Shown one piece after another: positions 51,557-60,042 of a stretch of DNA of 64,000 nucleotides. Within the stretch, counting starts at the first letter, position 1; every line of letters starts with the position of its first letter. This stretch comes from Amycolatopsis azurea DSM 43854 (GTDB lineage Bacteria > Actinomycetota > Actinomycetes > Mycobacteriales > Pseudonocardiaceae), in assembly GCF_001995215.1 (NCBI RefSeq), contig NZ_MUXN01000027.1, positions 248,001-312,000 on the forward strand, written 5' to 3'. The position numbers and the translations under genes are program-made. The notes under the pieces were generated by a model that ran no database searches, was not told the DNA's origin, and was given only the letters and a program-made list of their open reading frames with translations.

Positions 51557-53874
51557 CGCCTGCTCACCCGGACCACGTCGAGCGACGGCGACGTGAGGAT
51601 GTCCTTCTCGCAGTACCGTTCGGTGACCCACTGCTTGCGCGCGTACAGCTCCGTCTGGTCGCTGTGGTGCGCGGACTCCGGATTCGCGGACTGCGAGTAG
51701 GTCAGCAACGTCGTCGTGTCCGGGCAGCCGGTACCGTTGAACGCGACGACGTGCAGGTACGTCCCGCCGTGCACGATCTCGGTGTAGCCGCGGGCCGGAT
51801 CCCAAGGTCCTCCCAGGGAGTCGTAGACGCCACGACCGGCGCTCCCGCCGCCCAGCGGGATCTTCTTGCCGCCGCGCACGACGTAGTGGTTATCGCCGTA
51901 GGGCGCGTCGAGCGGGATGTTCGCCGCCTTCAGTTCCGTGACGGCGTCGGTGAGCGCCTTGCGGATCGCGGCGTTCCCGGTGTCGAGCGTGTTCGGCGTG
52001 CGGACAGGGTCCTTGACGTCGAACGGAACCTTCCAGATCTCGGAGCCCATCCTGTCCACTGTGGACCAGAACCGGTCGAAGAGCAGCGCGCCCCGGCTGC
52101 CGGTGTCGGACCGCCCGTCCCAGTTCGCCAACGCGGTGCACGCGGCGTCCAGGTCGGACATCGTGCGGCACATCCCGACGACGTCGTCCCGCACGAGTTC
52201 GGCGGCGTGGTCCCGGTGCGAGAACATCAGGTCCCGCATCGCCTGCCCGGTGAAGCCGCCTTTCGCCAGCTGGTCGGCGATCTCGGCGAACCCGCCGCGC
52301 GTCCGCAGGTTCTGCTCGTACCCGACCGGGCCCACGATCCGCGGGAAGCCGGTCTTCGGTTCGGCGGGATTGAACAGCCAGTAGCTGTCGTTCGAGTTCG
52401 CCAGATAGTCGTCCCGGCTCAGGGTCGGCAGGCTGGACGGCCCGAAGACGCCGGGCCGCAGCGCGTCACGGTCGCGACCCCACGCGCAGGCGGTCCTGGC
52501 ACCGTCGAGGACCGCGATCCCCTTGGCATCGAACAGTTCCTTGCCCAGCGGGGTGTTGCAGCGCGCCGCCTTCTCGTCGGTGACGTGCGGGACCCCGTGG
52601 ATCTGGCTGTACTCCACCCGGCCGCGGTCGTCGGTGGCGATGATGTTCATCCACGGCAGCCCTTGGGTCCGGCGGACCGCGCCGATCATCTCCCCCGCCG
52701 TCCGGCCGCGGGCGATCTCGAACATCGAGTTCGTCATCGAAAGGTTCCCGGCGTTGGCGTCCGCGATCGCGAAAGCGCTCGACGCCGTCCACGGCAGTTC
52801 CCGCTCCCCGAGCCGGGTCGTCACCGGACCGTATCTGGTCGTCCACTGTGGACGCACGACGCGCTCCAGGGTGCCGTCTGCCTTGCGGGACAGGACGCCG
52901 ACGTCGGTGCGCCGCATTCGCTCGGGCTTGCCGTCGACCAGGTAGGTCGTCGGCGAGCCGGGCACGAGCTTCAGTTCGAACAGCGTGTACGTCCGGGTCG
53001 TGTCGGTGGCGGTACCGCTCCAGGCGGCGGTTTCGTTGTGTCCCAGCCACATCAGCGGGATACCGGGGATTCCGGCGCCGCTGACGTTCAGCTTGCCCGG
53101 CAGGCTCAGCTGCGACTGCCACAGCCTGGTGCCGCTCAGCTGCCATGGCAGGTGCGGGTTGGCCAGCGAGACACCGCGGCCGTTCGCCGACGCGGCCCTG
53201 CCGACCGCGATGGCGTTGCTGCCGATCCCGGTCTGGCCGGTCATCTGCTCACGGCCGGTGCCCGCGGGCGGAGCGCCCGGCAGGGACGCGGTGATCGAGT
53301 CCGCGACCCCGCCCTGTCCGAAGATCATCCCGACCGCGTGGCTGTGCCGGTAGACGTCGAGTTCGGTGATCGGCTTCAGCCAGCCCGCGCCCCGGCAGGC
53401 CGGGTCGGTGATCTCACCGGCGCGCAGGTACTTGTTCACGCCCTCGACGTAGCCGCGGATCAGTTCGCGGACCTCTCGATACGGCCCACGCGGTGCCGGC
53501 TCGGCCAGCATCCGCTCCACGACGCCGCTTTCGTTGAGCCCTTGGAAGTAGAGGTCGCTGGCGAGGTTCGTGCTCGCCTGGCTCACCCCGCTCGTCGGCG
53601 GTGCGTCCGGGCCAAGCCAGCGGGACCGCTCGGCCCGGGTCGTGACCGCGACGTCCGCGATCGCGCAGACGTTGTCCTTGGCCGCGGCGTAGCCCTGTCC
53701 GAAGCCCAGGTTCACCCAGTCGCCGGCGACGACGTGCGGGATGCCGTACTCGGTGTAGCGGATGGTGGCGTCGGCGCGGGATGCTCCATCCGGCGGTTGC
53801 GCGGCCGTCGCGGTCCCCGCCGCGAGCAGGCTCGTCACGGCGCCGACGGCCGCGATTCTTTTCCAGAGCAGCAT
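51553..53874 (-). CDS. Penicillin acylase family Ntn-hydrolase
   Basis: A 773-residue secreted Ntn-hydrolase. A signal peptide (RIAAVGAVTSLLAAGTATAA) is followed by the alpha chain (~27-218) and beta chain starting at Ser 219 in TGIGSNAIAVG, the self-cleavage site and nucleophile. The relatives are aculeacin, cyclic-lipopeptide and acyl-homoserine-lactone acylases, so deacylation of a lipopeptide or AHL is more likely than of penicillin. ATG 53874 has a ggggag site. Translationally coupled to a membrane hydrolase. A 36-bp repeat lies 25 bp upstream of the start. Confidence 0.92.
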   Translation of the reverse strand: MLLWKRIAAVGAVTSLLAAGTATAAQPPDGASRADATIRYTEYGIPHVVAGDWVNLGFGQGYAAAKDNVCAIADVAVTTRAERSRWLGPDAPPTSGVSQASTNLASDLYFQGLNESGVVERMLAEPAPRGPYREVRELIRGYVEGVNKYLRAGEITDPACRGAGWLKPITELDVYRHSHAVGMIFGQGGVADSITASLPGAPPAGTGREQMTGQTGIGSNAIAVGRAASANGRGVSLANPHLPWQLSGTRLWQSQLSLPGKLNVSGAGIPGIPLMWLGHNETAAWSGTATDTTRTYTLFELKLVPGSPTTYLVDGKPERMRRTDVGVLSRKADGTLERVVRPQWTTRYGPVTTRLGERELPWTASSAFAIADANAGNLSMTNSMFEIARGRTAGEMIGAVRRTQGLPWMNIIATDDRGRVEYSQIHGVPHVTDEKAARCNTPLGKELFDAKGIAVLDGARTACAWGRDRDALRPGVFGPSSLPTLSRDDYLANSNDSYWLFNPAEPKTGFPRIVGPVGYEQNLRTRGGFAEIADQLAKGGFTGQAMRDLMFSHRDHAAELVRDDVVGMCRTMSDLDAACTALANWDGRSDTGSRGALLFDRFWSTVDRMGSEIWKVPFDVKDPVRTPNTLDTGNAAIRKALTDAVTELKAANIPLDAPYGDNHYVVRGGKKIPLGGGSAGRGVYDSLGGPWDPARGYTEIVHGGTYLHVVAFNGTGCPDTTTLLTYSQSANPESAHHSDQTELYARKQWVTERYCEKDILTSPSLDVVRVSRR

Positions 53875-53899
53875 GCTGCTCCCCCTTTTTGTGTGGAGT

Positions 53900-53935
53900 C
53901 GTTCGTGAAGACACGCCGTCCGGCGTGGTGACGCG
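53900..53935. repeat. 36-bp repeat, right copy flanking acylase pair
   Basis: Same orientation as 50137-50172, with CgtcC replaced symmetrically at the dyad centre. It sits in the promoter region of the acylase, 26 bp before its start codon, so it may be an operator; the other copy is past the end of the operon. Confidence 0.8.
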
Positions 53936-53986
53936 CTCCGGTGGTCGAGTGGCCGCTCTCCCACCGGTTCTCTCAGCTTCCCCCTC

Positions 53987-54550
53987 TCACTCCTCGTCCG
54001 GATCCGGGAACGCCGTCCAGCGCACGTACACCTTTCGCGCGTCCGGTCCGGGTTCCGGCCGCCAGTAGCGGCGCAGCAGTTCCAGGTACTCCTCCCAGAA
54101 CTGTTTGAGCTCGTCGAGGTTCACGTGCACCGCGCCGCGTGAGAACACCAGCGCGTCACCCCATTCGCCCAGTTCGTCGCGGCGCCTCAGGAAGCGCGCC
54201 ATCTGCTCCAGGTCCTCGGTGAACGCCGCGCGATGCGCCTCGTCGAACACCGCCCGCATCTCTTCGCTCTGCTCGCTGTGCCTCGGCCAGCGGATGTCGC
54301 GCTGCCTGGCCCGCCACCAGCGCTCCTTGCCGTGCGCGAGTTCCGGCGCCTCGTCGATGAAGTCGTATTTCGCCAGTTCCCGCAGGTGGTAGCTGGTCGC
54401 GCCCGAACTCTCCCCCAGTTCCTTGGCCAGCTTCGTCGCCGTCGCGGGTGCGCGGCCCAGCGACTCCATGATCCGGCGGCGCAGCGGATGCATCATCGCC
54501 TTCAGCACGGCGGGATCGGTGATCTCTTCGGGCGTCGGCGGACCGGTCAT
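53987..54550 (-). CDS. ArsR-type HTH regulator
   Basis: A 187-residue regulator with an ArsR/HTH_20-type winged helix (residues ~10-90; AKELGESSGATSYHLRELAKYDF) and a C-terminal helical part (RAVFDEAHRAAFTEDLEQMARFL, EEYLELLRRYW). No metal-binding cysteine motif is visible, so it is not a classical metal sensor. ATG 54550 is used. Three TGCAAAGA half-sites lie just upstream, which suggests autoregulation. Positioned between the acylase and a lytic transglycosylase; may regulate either. Confidence 0.85.
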   Translation of the reverse strand: MTGPPTPEEITDPAVLKAMMHPLRRRIMESLGRAPATATKLAKELGESSGATSYHLRELAKYDFIDEAPELAHGKERWWRARQRDIRWPRHSEQSEEMRAVFDEAHRAAFTEDLEQMARFLRRRDELGEWGDALVFSRGAVHVNLDELKQFWEEYLELLRRYWRPEPGPDARKVYVRWTAFPDPDEE

Positions 54551-54566
54551 GACACCAAGGTAGCCG

Positions 54567-54600
54567 TGCAAAGACGATTGTGCAAAGACCTCTTTGCACA
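54567..54600. promoter_or_regulatory. Operator cluster of TGCAAAGA half-sites
   Basis: TGTGCAAAGA-cc-TCTTTGCACA (54579-54600) is a perfect 22-bp dyad; a further TGCAAAGA is at 54567-54574. It is 17-50 bp upstream of the ArsR-type gene start. AT-rich for this genome. Most likely the autoregulatory site. Confidence 0.78.
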
Positions 54601-54800
54601 CGGTTCAGGCCGACTCCACGGAGGGCCCGAGGATTCTGCTGACGTTTCGGTGAACTCAGCGTGAAATTGACAACTTCAGTACGAAGGTCTTGTGCCGGGC
54701 GGACGAAAACTCGACAGGTTCGCGGCTTTTTCGTTGTGTCCTCCCCAGAATTCGGTTGTATCGGATAGTTTTGCCCGGAGCCGACCTTGCGGGAGAGAAC

Positions 54801-55985
54801 ATGCCGAAGCACCGCCCCCGACAGACGGACAAGTTGTCCGCCCGGCACCGGACGGCCTTCGCGCTCGCCGGCGGCGCGCTCGCGGTCCTGCCCGCGGTCA
54901 CCGCGTCGGCGGGTCCCGATGCCCCGATCGCCGCACCGAAGCCCACCGCTCCGCAGAACCAGGCCGCGGCCTGGCAGCCGCCGGTGGGCACGGTCCCGGA
55001 GATCGCCGTCGACGGCAGCCTGCCCGAGCCGCCCAATCCGGATCCGCTGACCGTCCCCGGCGGTACCGGCAACGTCGGCGGCTCGTTCGCGCCGTCGGGC
55101 GCGCTCGGCATCCCGGCGAGCATGATGAAGGCGTACAAGAACGCGGCCGACATCCTCGCGAAGGAACTACCCGGCTGTCACATCGACTGGGCGCTGATCG
55201 CCAGCATCGGCCGGATCGAGTCCAACCACGCGCGCGGCGGTTACGTCGACGCGAAGGGCAACACCCTCGAACCGATCCTCGGCCCGCAGCTCAACGGCGC
55301 CGGGCCGTTCGCCGCGATCCCGGACACTGACGGCGGCAAATACGACGGCGACACAGTGTGGGACCGCGCCGTCGGCCCGACGCAGTTCATCCCGTCGACG
55401 TGGAAGGGCTACGCGTCCGACGGAAACGGCGACGGCGAGTCGAACCCGAACAACATCTACGACGCGACCCTGGGCTCCGGCCGCTACCTCTGCTCCGGCG
55501 GCGTCGACCTGACGTCCGAGCAGACCCAGCGCGTGGCCGTGTACCGCTACAACCACTCGCTGTCCTATGTGGACACCGTGATCCGCTGGGCGGTCGCCTA
55601 TCGCGGTGGGGTGGCGACGTTCCCGGACAGCCAGGTCCCGGTCGGCGCGCCCGACTCCTCGAACGTCGCCGCCGACACGCCCGGCGGCCAGCTCCCCGTC
55701 CCGACGCTGCCCGGCACTCCCCCGCCCGGCACGACCACGCCGCCGACGACTCCGCCGCCCAGCACGTCGCTCCCACCGAGCAGCAGCGCTCCCCCGAGCA
55801 GCAGCTCGTCCTCCAAGCCGACCAGCACTCCGCCGTCCTCGACGCCTCCCTCGTCGACACCTCCCTCGTCCACGCCGCCGTCGAGCACGCCTCCGCCTTC
55901 GACGACTCCTTCGCCGTCCAGCACGTCCGCGGCGCCGTCCTCGACCCCGGCGGGCAACTCCAGCTCCACCTCACCGACCCCGTAG
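54801..55985 (+). CDS. Secreted lytic transglycosylase with Ser/Thr/Pro tail
   Basis: A 394-residue cell-wall enzyme. Signal or anchor sequence at residues ~18-38, then a Pro-rich spacer and an SLT_2-type transglycosylase domain (~105-270) with the catalytic Glu in SIGRIESNHARGG and later AVGPTQFIPSTWKGY and YRYNHSLSYVDTVIRWA. The last ~110 residues are Pro/Ser/Thr repeats (PPSSTPPSSTP), a wall-spanning, possibly O-glycosylated tail. ATG 54801 is preceded by gggagagaa. It cleaves peptidoglycan between MurNAc and GlcNAc. Upstream 54602-54800 has a -35-like ttgaca at 54667 but no clear riboswitch. Confidence 0.9.
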   Translation: MPKHRPRQTDKLSARHRTAFALAGGALAVLPAVTASAGPDAPIAAPKPTAPQNQAAAWQPPVGTVPEIAVDGSLPEPPNPDPLTVPGGTGNVGGSFAPSGALGIPASMMKAYKNAADILAKELPGCHIDWALIASIGRIESNHARGGYVDAKGNTLEPILGPQLNGAGPFAAIPDTDGGKYDGDTVWDRAVGPTQFIPSTWKGYASDGNGDGESNPNNIYDATLGSGRYLCSGGVDLTSEQTQRVAVYRYNHSLSYVDTVIRWAVAYRGGVATFPDSQVPVGAPDSSNVAADTPGGQLPVPTLPGTPPPGTTTPPTTPPPSTSLPPSSSAPPSSSSSSKPTSTPPSSTPPSSTPPSSTPPSSTPPPSTTPSPSSTSAAPSSTPAGNSSSTSPTP

Positions 55986-55986
55986 C

Positions 55987-56037
55987 GCGTGAAGGCCCCC
56001 TTCCCTCGGCTGAGCCGAGGGAAGGGGGCCTTCACGC
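55987..56037 (+). terminator. 24-bp perfect hairpin right after the transglycosylase
   Basis: Arms 55987-56010 and 56014-56037 pair perfectly around tga, starting one base after the stop codon. Core gaaggcccccttcc is shared with 18413-18471 and the tip with 18494-18514. Position makes a terminator likely here. Confidence 0.75.
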
Positions 56038-56125
56038 GCCTTCGCCGCCTGGTGCCCGGAATGTCCTGAACCCGGGCCGCGTTGTCGCTTCTCGTAGATC
56101 GTCAATCGAGAGAAGCGAGACACGG

Positions 56126-56554
56126 ATGTCGTCTTTCGTCATGACCGCCGAGGAACGGGAAGCCTTCCTGAGTGAGGTCCACATCGGGGTCCTGGCCGTG
56201 GAACGGGAAGGACGGGCCCCGCTGGCCGTGCCGGTCTGGTACGACTACGAGCCCGGTGGGGAGCTCCTGATCTGGATGGACGGCGGTTCGGTCAAGGACA
56301 AGGCGATCAAGAAGGCGGGCAGGCTCAGCCTCGTCGCGCAGTCCGAGACCCTTCCGTACAAGTACGTGACGGCCGAGGGTCCGGTCGTCGCCAACGACGC
56401 GCCGCCGTCCCGTGAGCAGGCGCTGAAGATCGCGCACCGCTATCTGCCGGGGGAAGAAGGCACGAAGTACGTCGACGGCGCGCTCAGCGACAACTCCGTG
56501 CTGGTCCGCGTCCGGCCGGAGAAGTGGCTGAGCAACGACCAGGGCAAGGCCTGA
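56126..56554 (+). CDS. Pyridoxamine 5'-phosphate oxidase-like flavin protein
   Basis: A 142-residue split-barrel protein of the PNPOx-like superfamily (REAFLSEVHIGVLAVEREGR, LAVPVWYDYEPGGELLIWM, VKDKAIKKAGRLSLVAQSE). Members bind FMN, F420 or heme; which one cannot be told. ATG 56126 with gagaag upstream. It stands alone between the transglycosylase terminator and the convergent gcl operon end. Confidence 0.85.
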   Translation: MSSFVMTAEEREAFLSEVHIGVLAVEREGRAPLAVPVWYDYEPGGELLIWMDGGSVKDKAIKKAGRLSLVAQSETLPYKYVTAEGPVVANDAPPSREQALKIAHRYLPGEEGTKYVDGALSDNSVLVRVRPEKWLSNDQGKA

Positions 56555-56602
56555 CGAGCTGAGGGTGCCCGGCCGCCACGGGGCGACGGCCGGGCACCGT
56601 CA

Positions 56603-58297
56603 TCAGCCCGCGATCGGCTCGAACTCGACGACGCTGTCGAGCGCCTTTCCCATCGCGGCGTTCCCTTCGCGTTCGATCATGATCTCCACCAGCACCGGCC
56701 GCGAGGTCCGCTCGGCCTCCTTGCGCGCCCACTCCAGCGACGTCCGGATCTCGCCCGGCTCGGTCACGCGGGTCCCGGAGCAGCCGTAGGCCTCCATGAC
56801 CTTCACGTTGTCCGTGCCGTTCTTGTCGTAATGGATGTCGACCTCGAAGTTCATCTCGTAGCCGGTCTCGGCCTGCCGGATGAGCCCGAGGTACTCGTTG
56901 TTCAGCATGATCAGCACGAACCCGACGTCGTACTGCGCGGCCACCGCCAGCTCCTCCACGAGGAACTGGAACGAGTAGTCCCCGACGACGCCGACGACCT
57001 CCGCCTCCGGTTTCGCCTTCTTGACGCCGATCGCCGCCGGGATCTCCCAGCCGAGCGGGCCCGCCTGGCCGCACACCTGGTAGTGGCGCGGCTTGTGCGC
57101 GCGCTGGAACTGCCCGGACCAGATCTGGTACAGCCCGATCGCGGTGACGAAGTAGGCGTCTTCGCCGTAGAACTCGTTGATCTCCTTGAAAACCCGGGGC
57201 GCCTTGATCGGCGTGTCCTCGAAGTCCTCGCGCCGCGGCAGGCTCTCCTTCAGCTCGCCGATCCGCCGCGGCCAGGCGCGATCTCGCGCCGGGGAACGCT
57301 TCGACGCCGCTTCGATCAGCGCGTCCAGGAACGCGCCCGTGTCCGACACGATCCCGAGGTCGGGCCCGAATACCTTGCCCAGCTGCGTCGGCTCGATGTC
57401 GACGTGGATGAACTTCCGGCTCCCGCGGTAGACGTCGAGGTCACCGGTGTGCCGGTCGCCGAACCGCGCGCCGAGTGCCAGCACCAGATCCGCTTCGAGG
57501 AAGGCCGCGTTCGCCCACCGCTGCGACGTCTGGATGCCGGCCATGCCGGCGAACAGTTCGTGGTCCTCGGGGAAGGTCCCCTTGCCCATCAGCGTCACCC
57601 CGACCGGGACGCCGAGCAGTTCGGCCGCGGTCCGCAGCCGGTCGCTCGCGCCGCCGAGCACCACGCCGCCGCCCGCGAGGATCAGCGGCCGTTCGGCGGC
57701 CAGCAACAGATCCAGGGCGCGCTCGACCCTCGCCGGTGACGGCGTCGTCCTGATGACCGGCAGCGGCGAGTCGATGCTGGAGTCCCATTCGATCTCCTGC
57801 CGCTGCACGTCGATCGGCAGGTCGATCAGCACCGGGCCCGGGCGGCCGGACCGCGCGATCCGGAACGCCTCCCGGAAGACCCACGGCAGCTGGGCCGCCT
57901 CCTTGACCTGCACCGCCCATTTCGTCACCGGTTTGGCGATCTCGACGATGTCGACGGCCTGGAACGCCTCGGTGTGCAGCTTCCGCGAATCGGCCTGCCC
58001 GGTGATGCACAGGATCGGGATCGAGTCGGCCTGCGCGGTGTAGAGCCCGGTGATCATGTTCGTCCCGGCGGGCCCGGAGGTGCCGATCGCGACGCCGACA
58101 TTGCCGGTGGTCCGGGCCCAGCCGTCGGCCATGTGGGTGGCGCCCTCTTCGTGACGCACGATCAGGTGCTCGATGCCGCTGTCCTGCATCGCGTGGTAAA
58201 GCGGGAGGATCGCGGCGCCGGGGCAGCCGAACGCGGTGTCGACGCCCTCACTGACCAGGACGTCGACGACGGCCTGCATGGCGGGGATTCTGGGCAT
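56603..58297 (-). CDS. gcl: Glyoxylate carboligase
   Basis: A 564-residue ThDP enzyme that joins two glyoxylates into tartronate semialdehyde plus CO2. It matches Gcl over its length: FGCPGAAILPLYHAM, GTSGPAGTNMITGLYTAQADSIPI, ITGQADSRKLHTEAFQAVDI, CGQAGPLGWEIPAAIG and the ThDP loop GDYSFQFLVEELAVAAQY. In the motif RHEEGATHMADG, a Glu sits where the E. coli enzyme has Val 51. It is the last of a three-gene operon (hyi, glxR, gcl) three bases after glxR's stop in the transcript's reverse order, so gcl is transcribed first. Cytoplasmic. Confidence 0.88.
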   Translation of the reverse strand: MPRIPAMQAVVDVLVSEGVDTAFGCPGAAILPLYHAMQDSGIEHLIVRHEEGATHMADGWARTTGNVGVAIGTSGPAGTNMITGLYTAQADSIPILCITGQADSRKLHTEAFQAVDIVEIAKPVTKWAVQVKEAAQLPWVFREAFRIARSGRPGPVLIDLPIDVQRQEIEWDSSIDSPLPVIRTTPSPARVERALDLLLAAERPLILAGGGVVLGGASDRLRTAAELLGVPVGVTLMGKGTFPEDHELFAGMAGIQTSQRWANAAFLEADLVLALGARFGDRHTGDLDVYRGSRKFIHVDIEPTQLGKVFGPDLGIVSDTGAFLDALIEAASKRSPARDRAWPRRIGELKESLPRREDFEDTPIKAPRVFKEINEFYGEDAYFVTAIGLYQIWSGQFQRAHKPRHYQVCGQAGPLGWEIPAAIGVKKAKPEAEVVGVVGDYSFQFLVEELAVAAQYDVGFVLIMLNNEYLGLIRQAETGYEMNFEVDIHYDKNGTDNVKVMEAYGCSGTRVTEPGEIRTSLEWARKEAERTSRPVLVEIMIEREGNAAMGKALDSVVEFEPIAG

Positions 58298-58300
58298 CCG

Positions 58301-59188
58301 TCACTCCTTGCTTTCCGCGCCGGACAGCGCTTCGACGACCTTCAGCAGGGCGGAGTGATCGAGCGAGCCGTGGCCCATCGCCCGTCCGGCGGCGACGAGC
58401 TGGGCGACCAGCCCGGTGATCGGCAGCGCGACGTCGGCCTGCCTGGCGGCGGCGAGCGCGATGCCCATGTCCTTGTGGTGCAGATCGATCCGGAAGCCCG
58501 GCGCGAATTCCCTTGCCACCATGGACTTCCGCTTGAGTTCGAGGATCCGGCTGCTCGCCAGGCCGCCCGCGAGGACGTCCAGCCCGACACCGGCGTCGAC
58601 GCCGGACGCCTCCAGCAGCACGATGGCTTCGGCGATCAGGCCGTAGGTCCCGCCGACCACGAGCTGGTTGGCGGCCTTGACCACCTGACCGGCGCCGTGC
58701 GGCCCGACGTGGACAATCGTCTTGCCGACGGCCTCCAGGATCGGGAGCGCGATGGCGAAGTCCTCCGCGTCACCACCGGCCATAATGGACAGTGAGGCTT
58801 GCTCGGCACCCGCTTGGCCACCGGAAACCGGCGCGTCGAGCACGCGGATCTCCCGTTCGGCAGCCCGCTCGGCCACCTCGATGGAGGTCTCCGGCCGGAT
58901 CGTGCTCATGTCGATCAGCAGAGTGCCCGGCTTCGCCGACTCCAGCACGCCGCCCGCCGCCAGCACGACCGCCTCGACCTGCGGGTGGTTCGGCAGCATG
59001 GTGATGACGACCTCGGCGCCGGCCACGGCGTCCGTCACCCCGTTCGCCGCGCGGCCACCCGCGGCCTCCAGCCTCGCGAGCGCGTCCGCGTTCGTGTCGA
59101 ATCCGCTCACCTCGTGGCCGGCGGCGACGAGGTGTCCCGCCATCGGCCCGCCCATGATCCCCAGGCCGATGAATCCCAGCTTGGTCAT
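58301..59188 (-). CDS. glxR: Tartronate semialdehyde reductase
   Basis: A 295-residue beta-hydroxyacid dehydrogenase. NAD(P) motif GLGIMGGPMAGHL at the N-terminus, substrate signature DAPVSGGQAGAEQASLSIM, catalytic Lys in GAGQVVKAANQLVVGG and a C-terminal helix KDMGIALAAARQADV. It reduces tartronate semialdehyde made by Gcl to D-glycerate. ATG 59188 has aagggga upstream and overlaps the hyi stop as ATGA. Expression runs from hyi through glxR to gcl. Confidence 0.92.
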   Translation of the reverse strand: MTKLGFIGLGIMGGPMAGHLVAAGHEVSGFDTNADALARLEAAGGRAANGVTDAVAGAEVVITMLPNHPQVEAVVLAAGGVLESAKPGTLLIDMSTIRPETSIEVAERAAEREIRVLDAPVSGGQAGAEQASLSIMAGGDAEDFAIALPILEAVGKTIVHVGPHGAGQVVKAANQLVVGGTYGLIAEAIVLLEASGVDAGVGLDVLAGGLASSRILELKRKSMVAREFAPGFRIDLHHKDMGIALAAARQADVALPITGLVAQLVAAGRAMGHGSLDHSALLKVVEALSGAESKE

Positions 59189-60012
59189 GCCAATCCCCTT
59201 CGTTCGAAAGGCAGCCACGACAGCGAATCCGCGCTCGGCCCGTCGGGTTTGTACTCCACCCCGACCTGCCCGCGGTAGCCCGCCGCCTGCAGCTTTTCCA
59301 GGTAACCCTCGATGTCCAGCGTTCCGGTCCCCGGCTGGTGGCGCCCTGGGGCATCGGCGATCTGCACATGGCCGATCCGTCCGGTGTGGACGGTCGTGAC
59401 CGTGTCGAGGTCGTCACCGTTGACCGCCAGGTGGTACAGGTCGGCCAGCAGCTTCACGTTGTCCCGCCCGAGTTCGTCGAGCACTTTCAGGACGTCGTCC
59501 GCTGTCTTGAGCGGGTACTTCTCCGCCCCCGACAGCGGTTCCAGGACGATCTCCGCGTCGATCCGCGCCGCCGCGTCGGAGGCGAGCGCCAGGTTCGACA
59601 GGCCGAGCTTGTCCTGCGCGGCCGGGTCTGCGCCGTCGATCCGGTTGCCGTAGAGCGCGTTGAACCGGCGGCAGCCGAGCCGTTCGCCGAGGTCGATCGC
59701 GGCGGCGACGCCGCGGGTGAAGTCGTCCTCGCGGCCGGGCCAGGTGACCAGGCCGCGGTCGCCGCCCGCCATGTCACCGGGGAAGAAGTTCAGCCCGGTC
59801 ACCGCGACGCCCGCCCGCTCGACCGACGCCACGAACGCGTCGACCTCGGCGGCGTCCGGCACCGGCGTCTCGAACGGCCACCAGTACTCGACCGCGGTGA
59901 AGCCTGCCGCGCGCGCCGCCTCCGCCCGGTCGAGCAGTGGCAACTCGGTGAAGACCAGCGACAGGTTCAGCACGTAGGGCAATGCGTGACGCGAACCGGC
60001 AAGATCAGCCAT
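59185..60012 (-). CDS. hyi: Hydroxypyruvate isomerase
   Basis: A 275-residue TIM-barrel isomerase of the Hyi family. It interconverts hydroxypyruvate and tartronate semialdehyde. Motifs: AARAAGFTAVEYWWPFE, LNFFPGDMAGGDRGL, IVLEPLSGAEKYPLKTADD with the metal Glu, LLADLYHLAVNGDD, and HVQIADAPGRHQPGTGTLD. It is the first gene of the operon. Upstream of its ATG is a purine-pyrimidine dyad TTTC...GAAA (60027-60042), a possible operator. Translation is coupled to glxR. Confidence 0.9.
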   Translation of the reverse strand: MADLAGSRHALPYVLNLSLVFTELPLLDRAEAARAAGFTAVEYWWPFETPVPDAAEVDAFVASVERAGVAVTGLNFFPGDMAGGDRGLVTWPGREDDFTRGVAAAIDLGERLGCRRFNALYGNRIDGADPAAQDKLGLSNLALASDAAARIDAEIVLEPLSGAEKYPLKTADDVLKVLDELGRDNVKLLADLYHLAVNGDDLDTVTTVHTGRIGHVQIADAPGRHQPGTGTLDIEGYLEKLQAAGYRGQVGVEYKPDGPSADSLSWLPFERRGLA

Positions 60013-60026
60013 CGAAACCTCTGTAA

Positions 60027-60042
60027 TTTCGCTCTGCGGAAA
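60027..60042. promoter_or_regulatory. Possible operator of the glyoxylate operon
   Basis: TTTCGCTCTGCGGAAA has TTTC/GAAA ends and partial inner symmetry, 15 bp before the hyi start, followed by further tttc tracts to 60051. AT-richer than its surroundings. Resembles IclR-type sites in general form, but no regulator gene is adjacent. Confidence 0.35.

Noticed and set aside
53900..53935. Insertion sequence ends around the acylase genes
   Set aside because: The 36-bp repeats are direct, no transposase gene lies between them and no target duplication was seen; kept only as a cassette hypothesis.
54602..54800. Riboswitch (ydaO/c-di-AMP type) before the lytic transglycosylase
   Set aside because: Such genes often have one in actinomycetes, but the conserved aptamer segments could not be found here.
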